Assembly (NCBI GenBank): GCA_036825195.1
Contig: DAISYQ010000001.1
Coordinates: forward strand, 1-64,000
Source of the DNA: UBA2210 sp036825195
Lineage (GTDB): Bacteria; Desulfobacterota; Syntrophia; Syntrophales; UBA2210
Length of the DNA stretch: 64,000 bases
Direction: 5' to 3'
Each line of letters begins with the position of its first letter. The stretch's first letter is position 1. The notes beneath the pieces were generated by a model. It worked only from the letters and a program-made list of their open reading frames with translations, searched no databases and was not told the DNA's origin. Below, piece after piece: positions 35,971 to 44,831 of this stretch. The translations under genes were made by a program, and so were the position numbers.

Positions 35971-38037
35971 ATGGCAGGCAACGAAACAACAGATATAGCG
36001 CTCTTCGTCAGGACGTCAGGAGAGGACATCACCGGCTGGGACAGACGAAAGATTGTCGATGCCCTGATCCGCGAGGCAAACGTAGATCTTGATACGGCGG
36101 AGGAGATCAGCAGAGAGGTTGAAGATCGGATAGCGGCATCAGGAAGCGATATCCTTACCAGCTCGCTGATACGGGAACTGGTAGATGCACGGCTTATCGA
36201 GAGGGGTATGAAGGATGCGACGAAACTACATGCCCGTCTGGGATTTCCTCTCTATGACGTGGGACAGCTCATGCTGTACCGTAATAAGGAAAATGCAAAT
36301 ATACCCCATAGTCCGGAAGGCACCAACCTTACGCTGGCCCAGGGGATCAAGAAGGAATTCGCTATCCTCAACGTCTTTTCGGAAGATGTCGGATACGCTC
36401 ACATGACGGGTGACATACACATCCATAACCTCGGTTATGTAGACAGACCCTACTGCTCCTGTCAATCTCTCGAATATATAAAGAAATTCGGCCTTAACCT
36501 TCCCAATTCACTCGCCGTGGCAAAGCCGGCCAGGCATGCGGAAGTTCTGCTGTCGCACATGATACGGTTTGCCGCCGCCCTTCAGGGTAACTTTGCCGGA
36601 GCCATAGGATGGGATGCCGTCAACATATTCTTTGCCCCCTATCTGGAGGAGTTGAGCGACGGGGAGGTACTGCAGCTCGCCCAACGATTGATCTACGAAT
36701 TTGCCCAGCAGGCTGTCGGTAGAGGAGGACAGACAATATTTACCGACGTACACCTCTACTGGGAAATCCCCCGGCATTTCGAAGATACCCCGGCTATAGG
36801 ACCGGGCGGGACATATACCGGCAAGACCTACCAAGAGTATGAGGTCCACGCCCAGAGATTCATTCTGGCGATACTCGAGACATTCAGAAAGGGAGACGCC
36901 GCCGGCCGGCCCTTTGTTTTTCCCCGGCCCTTTGTGCATATCACGGAGAAGTTTTTTCAGACATCGGGGCATGATGAGTTTCTCACCACCGTCTGTGAAG
37001 TGGCGGCCGAGAAGGGGAATCCCCACTTTATCTTTGACCGTAACGGCACCCTCAATCTGTCCGAATGCTGCAGCCTGAATATGAACGGCAGAGAAGAAAG
37101 GGAGGATGCAACCGAACCATGGAAGATGCGGTATTTCGCCATTCAGAATGTATCGATCAACCTGCCCCGGCTGGGATACAAGTCTGAAGGAGATGATTCA
37201 AGGCTCTTCGCGATGATTTCCGACATCATGGACCTTACCGCCAAGGCCCATCTACAGAAAAGAGATTTTATCGAGAAGCTTCTGTCGCACGGCAACGACG
37301 GACCCTTGTCGCTCCTCGCAATGGATTATGATCATACGCCGTACCTGAGGATGAAACGGTGCACATACCTCATGGGGATGATCGGCCTCAATGAACTGGT
37401 CTGGGCGCACAAGGGATATCAACTCCACGAGTCCGAGCATGCACGCCTGTTTGGCCGCACGGTTGTCGCATACATGAAAGACGTTGCGGATCATCTGACC
37501 GAGAAGCACGGCATACGGTTTATCCTAGAGCAGTCACCTGCAGAGAGTACGCCATACAGGCTGGCCTGGCTGGACCTGAAACATTATTCCCCGACAGCGG
37601 GACATTTTGTGCGCGGCGACTTATCCAAGGGGAACATATACTATACCAACTCGACATCGCTTTCGGTATCCTCACCCACAGATCCGTTCGAACGGGTAGT
37701 CCTTGAAGGCGGTCTGCATCCCTTTATAGAGGGGAATACCGCGACCTGCATATGGTTGGGGGAGGTGGAGCCGGATAAAAAGTCTCTGACCCAATTTATT
37801 ACAAAGGCATTCAGTGAGACCTCAAACCAGCATGTGGCATTTTCGCCCGAATTCACCACGTGTCTGAACTGTAACAGTACATCGAAGGGTATGAAAGATA
37901 CATGCCCCCGGTGCGGTTCCAATACCGTTGAGGGAATTACGAAAGTGGCGGGATATTTTTCTCGGATATCGAGCTGGAACAGAGGGAAACTGGCGGAACT
38001 GAACGACAGAAGAAGTCAGAGCTCGATTTGCATATAA
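35971..38037 (+). CDS. nrdD: Anaerobic ribonucleoside-triphosphate reductase
   Basis: A 688-residue class III ribonucleotide reductase. Residues about 5-95 form an ATP-cone (allosteric activity domain, RTSGEDITGWDRRKIVDAL). The barrel follows, and the C-terminal zinc site is CLNCNSTSKGMKDTCPRC near 630-647. The glycyl radical loop reads KVAGYFSRISSWNRGK near 658-673, with Gly661 as the expected radical site. It makes deoxynucleotides anaerobically. The activase gene nrdG is not adjacent, unlike in many genomes. The translation starts with an ATG about 80 bases after the second palindrome noted upstream. Confidence 0.95.
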   Translation: MAGNETTDIALFVRTSGEDITGWDRRKIVDALIREANVDLDTAEEISREVEDRIAASGSDILTSSLIRELVDARLIERGMKDATKLHARLGFPLYDVGQLMLYRNKENANIPHSPEGTNLTLAQGIKKEFAILNVFSEDVGYAHMTGDIHIHNLGYVDRPYCSCQSLEYIKKFGLNLPNSLAVAKPARHAEVLLSHMIRFAAALQGNFAGAIGWDAVNIFFAPYLEELSDGEVLQLAQRLIYEFAQQAVGRGGQTIFTDVHLYWEIPRHFEDTPAIGPGGTYTGKTYQEYEVHAQRFILAILETFRKGDAAGRPFVFPRPFVHITEKFFQTSGHDEFLTTVCEVAAEKGNPHFIFDRNGTLNLSECCSLNMNGREEREDATEPWKMRYFAIQNVSINLPRLGYKSEGDDSRLFAMISDIMDLTAKAHLQKRDFIEKLLSHGNDGPLSLLAMDYDHTPYLRMKRCTYLMGMIGLNELVWAHKGYQLHESEHARLFGRTVVAYMKDVADHLTEKHGIRFILEQSPAESTPYRLAWLDLKHYSPTAGHFVRGDLSKGNIYYTNSTSLSVSSPTDPFERVVLEGGLHPFIEGNTATCIWLGEVEPDKKSLTQFITKAFSETSNQHVAFSPEFTTCLNCNSTSKGMKDTCPRCGSNTVEGITKVAGYFSRISSWNRGKLAELNDRRSQSSICI

Positions 38038-38055
38038 TACTTAAGGATCTATTTT

Positions 38056-39288
38056 CTACTTCCGTGTCACCTCTGCCAAGCGATATCCACGGTCTCTCAA
38101 GTCTGCCGCAAAATCTTCCGCTGATTTCTTTTCAGGGAATACACCTGTCGCCAGAAACCAGGCGCTATCGGTACTTCCCTCGACAGGGGGAATGATGTAG
38201 GAGTTTATATCTCCGGAAATTTTATTTTTGATATATTCCCGGATGTCATCTTCCGAATAGAATGATCCTAACAGAACGGTGTAGGATATCCTTTTGACAA
38301 GATAGGTTGAGAGAATCTTCCGCCGTACCAGGGACTGTCCGAACTGCTGCGCCTCCTGCGCCGACTGAAAATGTCCGATGTACAGTCTGTACCATCTCGT
38401 CCCGCTGACAACCGTCTCTCCGGAAAGGGTGTCGTGTATACCGGATTGCCAGATTTCGCGGGTGCCCTTATGTAAGTTCCCCATATCTTTAAACGCCGCA
38501 ACCTGGATTGTATAGGGACGGCGCTTAAAACCGGTCACTGTCAGGCCGATGTTCCCATCCTCACCGACAGGTTTATCCTCTACCGGTTTTGGTGCCAGGA
38601 TCGAATGCTTTACCGCCTTTGTGACGCTTTCAGGCTTTTCGATTGTTGCGGGTGTTTCGATCTGCTGCGTTTTGGAAGGCACGTGCAGATTCTGTACGAA
38701 TTTCTTTTCCTGTACCAAGTAGTCTTTGATTACCTTGTTCAGGACCAGCGATTGTCCGAATTGCCGCGCCTCATCGGGCGTGAGGAAGTGTCCCACAAAC
38801 ATTCGATACCACTTGGTATCCCCGATCTGTGCCTCCCCGATAAAGACATGCATGCCGGAGCGGGTCTCAATCTCCCTCATTCGTTGGTCGAGATTTTCAG
38901 AGCGCTCAAATGCACCAATCTGAAGGGTGTACGGCAGAGAGGACGGCATTTCGGGAAGCGGTTGCACCTGTGATAATACGACATCCTCTTGTATGGGAGA
39001 CTTCCCGGATGGGTCCTCAACGTGAGGGGGAGCCATGCTATTCTCGCATTCGCTCAAACCATATCGTGATATGAACGGGACAGCCAGGGCAGATACGATA
39101 ATCAGGCAGATTATAAATTCGCCTGCTATGTAAACGATGCGGGAATACCGTGGAATCAGCTGATTGAAATACGATTTTGTATCCAACGAGGAAACAAATT
39201 TTTTATATCTCCAGGATTCAAAGAGGTAGGTAAGAATAATCGCAATTATCAATCCGGCGATCAATATAAGCGACACCATGTCATTCAT
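38056..39288 (-). CDS. Membrane protein with three SPOR domains
   Basis: A 410-residue protein with two N-terminal hydrophobic segments (about 5-23 and 51-75) followed by a periplasmic part carrying three SPOR repeats at about 118-198, 255-335 and 337-408. The first two contain WYRMFVGHF and WYRLYIGHF, and each SPOR begins with YTLQIGAF, YTIQVAAF or YTVLLGSF. SPOR domains bind denuded peptidoglycan at division septa. Two TM segments plus three SPOR units is uncommon; most SPOR proteins have one of each. Convergent with nrdD, 18 bases apart. Confidence 0.85.
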   Translation of the reverse strand: MNDMVSLILIAGLIIAIILTYLFESWRYKKFVSSLDTKSYFNQLIPRYSRIVYIAGEFIICLIIVSALAVPFISRYGLSECENSMAPPHVEDPSGKSPIQEDVVLSQVQPLPEMPSSLPYTLQIGAFERSENLDQRMREIETRSGMHVFIGEAQIGDTKWYRMFVGHFLTPDEARQFGQSLVLNKVIKDYLVQEKKFVQNLHVPSKTQQIETPATIEKPESVTKAVKHSILAPKPVEDKPVGEDGNIGLTVTGFKRRPYTIQVAAFKDMGNLHKGTREIWQSGIHDTLSGETVVSGTRWYRLYIGHFQSAQEAQQFGQSLVRRKILSTYLVKRISYTVLLGSFYSEDDIREYIKNKISGDINSYIIPPVEGSTDSAWFLATGVFPEKKSAEDFAADLRDRGYRLAEVTRK

Positions 39289-39430
39289 GACTGATCCCCC
39301 CAGGATTTTTTAAAAAGCAATCCATATCAGCATGTTAAATGAAACGAACAAACCATAGTACTAAACGGGAACAAAAGCAACATGAAATATTATCGGTGAT
39401 GATCCATTGATAAAAAAGATAATAACTTTT

Positions 39431-39459
39431 CTTGACAGTACGATCTTCATGACATATAT
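39431..39459 (+). promoter_or_regulatory. Promoter of the ilv operon
   Basis: TTGACA (39431-39436), a 17-base spacer and TATATA (39454-39459): a near-consensus sigma-70 promoter. Expected start of transcription is near 39466, about 15 bases before the leader-peptide ATG. Confidence 0.8.
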
Positions 39460-39480
39460 AGGATCACAAAGGTAAAAGCT

Positions 39481-39579
39481 ATGGAAGCAATCAAAACAGC
39501 CCATCTCCAGGTAGCGATAATAATTATCAGCATACTTATAATTACCTCCTTTGCATATGGGGGATGGGCAATGGTTTGA
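39481..39579 (+). CDS. ilvL: Isoleucine-rich leader peptide of the ilv attenuator
   Basis: An ATG preceded by AAAGGT opens a 32-codon frame ending in TGA at 39577-39579. The peptide has eight Ile, two Leu and two Val residues, seven of the Ile in the core VAIIIISILIIT. Codon order is ATA ATA ATT ATC AGC ATA CTT ATA ATT. Together with the terminator 27 bases downstream and ilvB behind it, this matches the logic of the enterobacterial ilv leader: ribosome stalling on Ile/Leu/Val codons when charged tRNA is scarce prevents terminator formation. The gene symbol is by analogy. Confidence 0.8.
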   Translation: MEAIKTAHLQVAIIIISILIITSFAYGGWAMV

Positions 39580-39605
39580 TTATTTCACATACGTTTAGCA
39601 TCAAG

Positions 39606-39637
39606 ACCGTTGCCGGACCCGGCAGCGGTTTTTTTTT
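39606..39637 (+). terminator. ilv attenuator terminator
   Basis: ACCGTTGCCG pairs with CGGCAGCGGT (one G-U) around a GACC loop and is followed by nine T residues (39629-39637). It sits between the leader peptide stop and ilvB, about 30 bases before the ilvB start, so it must be bypassed for operon expression. Confidence 0.88.
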
Positions 39638-39667
39638 GGAAAATCGACACATACAGGAGGAGCTAGA

Positions 39668-41374
39668 TTGAAACTTACAGGAGCGCAAATTCTTATCAAA
39701 ACATTGGAGGAAGAAAAGGTTGACATGATCTTCGGGTATCCCGGAGGTTCCGTTCTCGATCTCTATGATGAACTCTACAAATCTTCAATCAAGCATATCC
39801 TGGTCCGACACGAACAGGGCGCGGCACATGCGGCAGACGGATATGCCCGGGCATCGGGCAAGGTTGGGGTGTGTCTGGTAACATCGGGTCCCGGCGCCAC
39901 CAACACGGTAACGGGTATCGCCACGGCGTTTATGGACTCGATACCGATGGTTGTCGTGACGGGACAGGTTCAGACTCCTTTTATCGGAACCGATGCCTTT
40001 CAGGAGGCGGATATAACCGGGATTACGCGCCCCTGTACAAAACACAATTTTCTGATCAGGCATGTCGACGAGCTGGCAAACACAATGCGGGAGGCATTCT
40101 ACATCGCCCGTTCGGGCCGCCCCGGTCCCGTTCTCGTCGATCTACCCAAAGATGTCATGCAAGCCTCAACTGAATACCGGGAACCGGCCGCTATTAGTTC
40201 TCGTCGGGCCTCCGCACCGGTCTATCTGCCCGACGCCGGGCTGCTCACCCAGACCCTCGATCTGATCAAACAGGCCAAGAAACCGATCCTCCTGATCGGG
40301 GGGGGCATTATCCAGGGCCAGGCAACGGCCGAACTGGCCGAATTCGCCCGTAAGGTCAACATACCCGTTACCTCAACGCTCATGGGGCTGGGGGCATTTC
40401 CCGGAACGGACCCCTTATGGTTGGGCATGCTCGGCATGCACGGAACCTACTATGCCAATATGGCCATCAGCAATTGTGACCTCCTTATCACGATGGGGGT
40501 TCGGTTTTCCGATCGTGTAACCGGCAGGCTCGCTACCTTTGCCTCGAAGGCGACCATTGTGCAGATCGATATCGATGCCGCCTCGATAAACAAGAATGTT
40601 CTCGTCCATATACCGATCGTCAGCGACTGTAAGTCGGCCCTGATTCAATTGAACGCCATGCTGGACAGGAACGGTCTTGAGAAGATCCGGGAAGGACGAA
40701 GGGACTGGCGTAACCAAATCGAAACATGGAAGTCCGAGAGACCCATGACCTACTGCCAGGGTGATTCGATCAAGCCACAGAGAGTCATTGAGACACTCCA
40801 TGAACTCACGAAGGGAAACGCCATCGTGACGACGGAGGTGGGACAGAATCAGATGTGGACGGCGCAGTTTTTCCGGTTCAATGAACCGAACACCTTTCTC
40901 ACATCGGGGGGTCTCGGGACGATGGGATATGGTTTCCCTGCCGCCATTGGCGCCCAGGTTGCCTTCCCCGACAAACTGGTCGTCGATATCGCCGGTGATG
41001 GGAGCATCCAGATGAATATCCAGGAGCTTGCCACGGCCGTGAGCTATAGGCTCCCCGTGAAAGTGGTGATCCTCAACAACGGCTATCTCGGGATGGTACG
41101 TCAGTGGCAGGAACTCTTCTACGGAAAGCGGTATTCCAATACCAATATCGGTGGCGGATGCCCCGATTTCGTGAAGCTGGCCGAAGCCTACGGCGCCTTG
41201 GGTCTGCGGGCCACGAAGCCGGAAGAGGTGGAAGCAACGCTCGCCAGAGGGCTGAAGGAGCCCGGGCCGGTGCTGATGGACTTTATAGTCGAACCCGAAG
41301 AGGGTGTCTACCCCATGGTGAACCCTGGTGCATCGCTGACAGACATGAAACTCAGCGGCGGCATAGGAATGTAA
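39668..41374 (+). CDS. ilvB: Acetolactate synthase large subunit
   Basis: A 568-residue ThDP- and FAD-dependent enzyme, the first committed step of valine/isoleucine synthesis (pyruvate plus pyruvate or 2-oxobutyrate). Catalytic Glu lies in HEQGAAHAADGYARASGK near 47-64. The ThDP/Mg motif reads GDGSIQMNIQELATAV near 440-455, continuing to NNGYLGMVRQWQELFY. The start codon is TTG at 39668; AGGAGGAG lies five bases upstream and no nearer ATG exists, so initiation may be deliberately weak. Lies behind the attenuator and ahead of ilvN. Confidence 0.95.
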   Translation: MKLTGAQILIKTLEEEKVDMIFGYPGGSVLDLYDELYKSSIKHILVRHEQGAAHAADGYARASGKVGVCLVTSGPGATNTVTGIATAFMDSIPMVVVTGQVQTPFIGTDAFQEADITGITRPCTKHNFLIRHVDELANTMREAFYIARSGRPGPVLVDLPKDVMQASTEYREPAAISSRRASAPVYLPDAGLLTQTLDLIKQAKKPILLIGGGIIQGQATAELAEFARKVNIPVTSTLMGLGAFPGTDPLWLGMLGMHGTYYANMAISNCDLLITMGVRFSDRVTGRLATFASKATIVQIDIDAASINKNVLVHIPIVSDCKSALIQLNAMLDRNGLEKIREGRRDWRNQIETWKSERPMTYCQGDSIKPQRVIETLHELTKGNAIVTTEVGQNQMWTAQFFRFNEPNTFLTSGGLGTMGYGFPAAIGAQVAFPDKLVVDIAGDGSIQMNIQELATAVSYRLPVKVVILNNGYLGMVRQWQELFYGKRYSNTNIGGGCPDFVKLAEAYGALGLRATKPEEVEATLARGLKEPGPVLMDFIVEPEEGVYPMVNPGASLTDMKLSGGIGM

Positions 41375-41448
41375 CGGGGATATAGTTTGAGAGAATTTTC
41401 TTCAGGCAACACCCCTGGTATAAGAACATAAGAAAGGACTATGACAAT

Positions 41449-41913
41449 ATGGAGGTAAGGGAGCATACGATTTCACTTCTGGTGAATAACAAACCTGACG
41501 TACTTGCACGAATCGCAGGAACATTCAGCGGGCGTGGATATAATATTGAAAATATCAGTGCCAATGTAATGATGGATCCCAATGTCACAAAGATTACCAT
41601 TGTAACAATGGGAAATACGGCAACAGTTACTCAGATTCAAAAACAGCTCAAGAAATTGATTGATGTTATTAAAGTTTCGATCCCGGGAGAAAACAGGTAC
41701 GCTCAGAGAGAAATGGCGCTGGTTAAACTGAGGCTTCATGAGGCCGATATGACAAAACTATTCGATGAACTAAAATGCAGAGAAGTGGTGAGGAACTCCG
41801 ATTATTGCGTTGTTGAGATAACGGGTGATAAGGAAGAAATTGATCAAGCCTTGACCAGACTTGATGCTATTGGTATAGACGATGTCAGTAGATCGGGAGT
41901 AGTAACTTTATAA
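41449..41913 (+). CDS. ilvN: Acetolactate synthase regulatory (small) subunit
   Basis: A 154-residue protein with an N-terminal ACT domain (HTISLLVNNKPDVLARIAGT, then FSGRGYNIENISAN) that binds valine for feedback inhibition, and a C-terminal ALS_ss_C domain (REMALVKLRL...). Length is standard for IlvH/IlvN. The gene and the following few dozen codons are visibly AT-richer than ilvB and ilvD. It lies 74 bases after ilvB. GATTTGG-like spacing before the ATG gives only a weak ribosome site (ATATGGAGG overlaps the start). Confidence 0.93.
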   Translation: MEVREHTISLLVNNKPDVLARIAGTFSGRGYNIENISANVMMDPNVTKITIVTMGNTATVTQIQKQLKKLIDVIKVSIPGENRYAQREMALVKLRLHEADMTKLFDELKCREVVRNSDYCVVEITGDKEEIDQALTRLDAIGIDDVSRSGVVTL

Positions 41914-41930
41914 CAAAAAGGAGTATGCAG

Positions 41931-42983
41931 ATGGCACAACTGGAAATTGGAGGAGTTTTAGAAGATGTTATTACATCTGAAGAATTTTCCCTGGAAAAAG
42001 CCAGGGAGGTTCTGAAAAATGAAACGGTGGCTGTGCTCGGGTACGGTGTTCAGGGACCCGGACAGGCCCTCAATATGAGAGATAACGGCATACGGGTGAT
42101 TGTCGGTCAGCGTGAAGGAGGCGCTTCGTGGGACAAGGCGGTGGCAGATGGTTTTGTACCAGGTAAAACCCTTTTTCCCCTGAAAGAAGCGGCCCAGCAA
42201 GGGACAATCGTTCAGTACCTGCTGTCGGACGCCGGCCAAAAAGACATGTGGCCGGTGATCAAGTCGTGTCTGACCGAAGGTGACGCATTGTACTTTTCTC
42301 ATGGTTTTTCCGTTACCTACAGCGACCGTACTGGTGTTGTTCCACCGGATAATGTTGACGTGATCCTAATCGCACCCAAAGGGTCAGGGCGTACGGTACG
42401 CACTAACTTCCTGGCCGGCAGCGGGATAAATTCGAGTCTTGCTGTCTATCAGGATTATACCGGAAAGGCCCGTGACAGGGCTATTGCCCTTGGCATTGCC
42501 ATAGGCTCGGGGTACCTGTTTCAAACCACATTCGAAAAAGAAGTTTTCAGTGATCTTACCGGTGAACGGGGCGTTCTCATGGGATGTCTGGCAGGCGTCA
42601 TGGAGGCACAGTACAACTGTTTCAGAGAACACGGCCATAACCCAAGCGAGGCCTTCAACGAAACGGTGGAAGAACTTACTCAGAGCCTTATCCGTCTAGT
42701 CGGGGAAAACGGGATGGACTGGATGTATGCAAATTGCAGTACAACGGCGCAGCGGGGAGCCCTCGACTGGAAGGATAGATTCCGCGATGCGGTAGTTCCC
42801 GTCTTTGATGAGCTGTATAAAAGCGTTGCGTCCGGCGTGGAGACGCAAATCACCCTTGATTCCAACAGTGCCCCCGATTACAGGGAGAAACTGGACAAAG
42901 AGCTGGAAGAAATGAGAAATATGGAGATGTGGCGGGCTGGTGCCGCGCTTCGTTCACTCAGGCCGGAGAGGCGAAAAAAGTAA
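41931..42983 (+). CDS. ilvC: Ketol-acid reductoisomerase, fungal Ilv5-like
   Basis: A 350-residue NADPH- and Mg-dependent enzyme for acetohydroxyacid isomerisation and reduction. The Rossmann loop is GYGVQGPGQALNMRDNG near 35-51. The C-terminal knotted domain includes GERGVLMGCLAGVMEAQYN and the ending APDYREKLDKELEEMRNMEMW. These match the yeast mitochondrial enzyme Ilv5 much better than E. coli or Bacillus IlvC: PAQ-like loop, LLSDAGQ, APKGSGRTVR, INSSLAV and GMDWMYANCSTTAQRGALDW are shared landmarks. AAGGAG lies seven bases before the ATG at 41931, so that start is preferred over 41925. Confidence 0.93.
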   Translation: MAQLEIGGVLEDVITSEEFSLEKAREVLKNETVAVLGYGVQGPGQALNMRDNGIRVIVGQREGGASWDKAVADGFVPGKTLFPLKEAAQQGTIVQYLLSDAGQKDMWPVIKSCLTEGDALYFSHGFSVTYSDRTGVVPPDNVDVILIAPKGSGRTVRTNFLAGSGINSSLAVYQDYTGKARDRAIALGIAIGSGYLFQTTFEKEVFSDLTGERGVLMGCLAGVMEAQYNCFREHGHNPSEAFNETVEELTQSLIRLVGENGMDWMYANCSTTAQRGALDWKDRFRDAVVPVFDELYKSVASGVETQITLDSNSAPDYREKLDKELEEMRNMEMWRAGAALRSLRPERRKK

Positions 42984-43077
42984 CGGTCAAGGTCTTATAG
43001 CGGCTACATAAACAACGTACCAAATTTCCTTCAGAAAAAGACGGAAAATATTTTCCGGCGCAATGCAACAGACTGAG

Positions 43078-43122
43078 ATTCCCCGCAACCTTTCCAGATC
43101 CTACTATGGGGTTACGGGGAAT
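43078..43122 (+). promoter_or_regulatory. Stem-loop between ilvC and ilvD
   Basis: ATTCCCCGCAACC (43078-43090) and GGTTACGGGGAAT (43110-43122) form a 13-position stem with a single mismatch and a 19-base loop. It lies in the 165-base intergenic space, 26 bases before the ilvD start. No T-run; a processing or stability element is more likely than a terminator. Confidence 0.6.
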
Positions 43123-43147
43123 TTCATAACATACGAGGGAGAAACCT

Positions 43148-44809
43148 ATGAGAAGTAATCTTATGAAAAATGGGTTGGAACGGGCGCCTCATCGCTCCCT
43201 ATTCAAGGCCATGGGATATACCGATGAAGAACTTACTCGGCCTATAATAGGAGTCGTAAATTCCGCGAACGAGATCATCCCCGGTCATATACATCTCGAC
43301 ACGATTACTGAGGCTGTTAAAACAGGCATTCGCATGGCCGGCGGTACACCGGTGACCTTTCCGACCATCGGCGTATGCGACGGCATCGCAATGGGGCATA
43401 TGGGTATGAAGTACTCCCTCGCGAGCAGGGAACTGATAGCCGACTCCATTGAGGTGATGGCAACGGCACATCCTTTTGACGGACTGGTCATGGTCCCCAA
43501 CTGCGACAAGATTGTCCCCGGGATGCTCATGGCCGCCCTCCGCCTTAATATACCGGCGATTGTCGTCAGCGGGGGACCGATGATGGCAGGAAGATTCAAC
43601 GGGAAGACCGTGGATCTGATCAGTGTTTTCGAGGCCGTGGGAGGGGTAAAGTCCGGCACAATGGATGATGATTCTCTGAAAGCACTGGAGGATTGCGCGT
43701 GTCCCGGATGCGGTTCGTGTTCCGGCATGTTTACCGCCAACTCCATGAACTGTGTCACGGAAGCATTGGGTCTCGGTCTGCCAGGGAACGGGTCGATACC
43801 CGCCACATCCGCCGCACGGGTGCGTCTTGCCAAACAGGCGGGAATGCGGGTAATGGACCTTGTGAACAAAGAGGTCAGGCCGAGAGATATCGCAACGCTT
43901 CAGGCCTTCAAAAATGCTATTGCCGTCGATATGGCCCTGGGATGTTCCACCAATACCGTCCTCCATATCCCGGCGGTCGCCCATGAAGCCGGGATTACGC
44001 TGGATCTCGACCTGTTCAACGATATCAGCAGCAAGACACCGAACATTTGTCATCTCAGTCCTGCCGGACCTCATCATCTTGAAGATCTTGATGAGGCGGG
44101 CGGTATATCGGGCGTCATGAAGGAGATCAGCAAACTGGGCGTCGTCGAACTCGAATCGATGACGGTTACCGGAAAAACGGTAGGCGACAACATCGAGGCG
44201 GCTTCAGTGCGGAACCGTGAGGTCATACGTTCCATAGAAGATCCTTATACCAAGCAGGGCGGTATTGCGATCCTGAGGGGAAATCTTGCCCCCGACGGCG
44301 CCGTGGTTAAGCAGTCGGCGGTATCCCCCGATATGATGACGAATGAAGGGGTCGCCCGTGTCTTCGATTCAGAAGAAGATGCTATGCACGCGATTATGGA
44401 AGGCAGGATACAACCCGGCGATGTTGTGGTGATTCGCTATGAGGGACCCAAGGGAGGCCCCGGGATGCGTGAAATGCTCTCTCCCACATCGGCCATTGCC
44501 GGAATGGGGCTCGATTCATCGGTGGCCCTCCTGACGGACGGAAGATTCAGCGGCGGCACGAGAGGAGCCGCCATAGGACACATATCTCCCGAGGCTGCGG
44601 AAGGCGGTCCTATCGGTCTGGTCAGAGAAGGTGACAAGATACGTATCGATATTCCCAATAAAACCATCGAATTGAAGATAACCGATGAAGAGATGGATGC
44701 GAGGAGAGCAACGCATACTCCCCGTCCGCCCGCGGTACGTCACGGCTACCTGGGAAGATACGCGAAGATGGTAACGTCGGCCAGTACGGGGGCAATCTTT
44801 AAAGATTAA
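43148..44809 (+). CDS. ilvD: Dihydroxy-acid dehydratase
   Basis: A 553-residue Fe-S enzyme converting 2,3-dihydroxyacids to 2-oxoacids in Val/Ile synthesis. Cluster ligands are found in PNCDKIVPGML near 117-127 and CPGCGSCSGMFTANSMNC near 188-205. Other family landmarks are GGPMMAG near 144-150 and TDGRFSGGTRGAAIGH near 459-474. Full length. Third enzyme of the operon. GAGGGAGAAACC provides the ribosome site before the ATG. Confidence 0.95.
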   Translation: MRSNLMKNGLERAPHRSLFKAMGYTDEELTRPIIGVVNSANEIIPGHIHLDTITEAVKTGIRMAGGTPVTFPTIGVCDGIAMGHMGMKYSLASRELIADSIEVMATAHPFDGLVMVPNCDKIVPGMLMAALRLNIPAIVVSGGPMMAGRFNGKTVDLISVFEAVGGVKSGTMDDDSLKALEDCACPGCGSCSGMFTANSMNCVTEALGLGLPGNGSIPATSAARVRLAKQAGMRVMDLVNKEVRPRDIATLQAFKNAIAVDMALGCSTNTVLHIPAVAHEAGITLDLDLFNDISSKTPNICHLSPAGPHHLEDLDEAGGISGVMKEISKLGVVELESMTVTGKTVGDNIEAASVRNREVIRSIEDPYTKQGGIAILRGNLAPDGAVVKQSAVSPDMMTNEGVARVFDSEEDAMHAIMEGRIQPGDVVVIRYEGPKGGPGMREMLSPTSAIAGMGLDSSVALLTDGRFSGGTRGAAIGHISPEAAEGGPIGLVREGDKIRIDIPNKTIELKITDEEMDARRATHTPRPPAVRHGYLGRYAKMVTSASTGAIFKD

Positions 44810-44831
44810 CAGTTTATAGGCCCCATAACAT

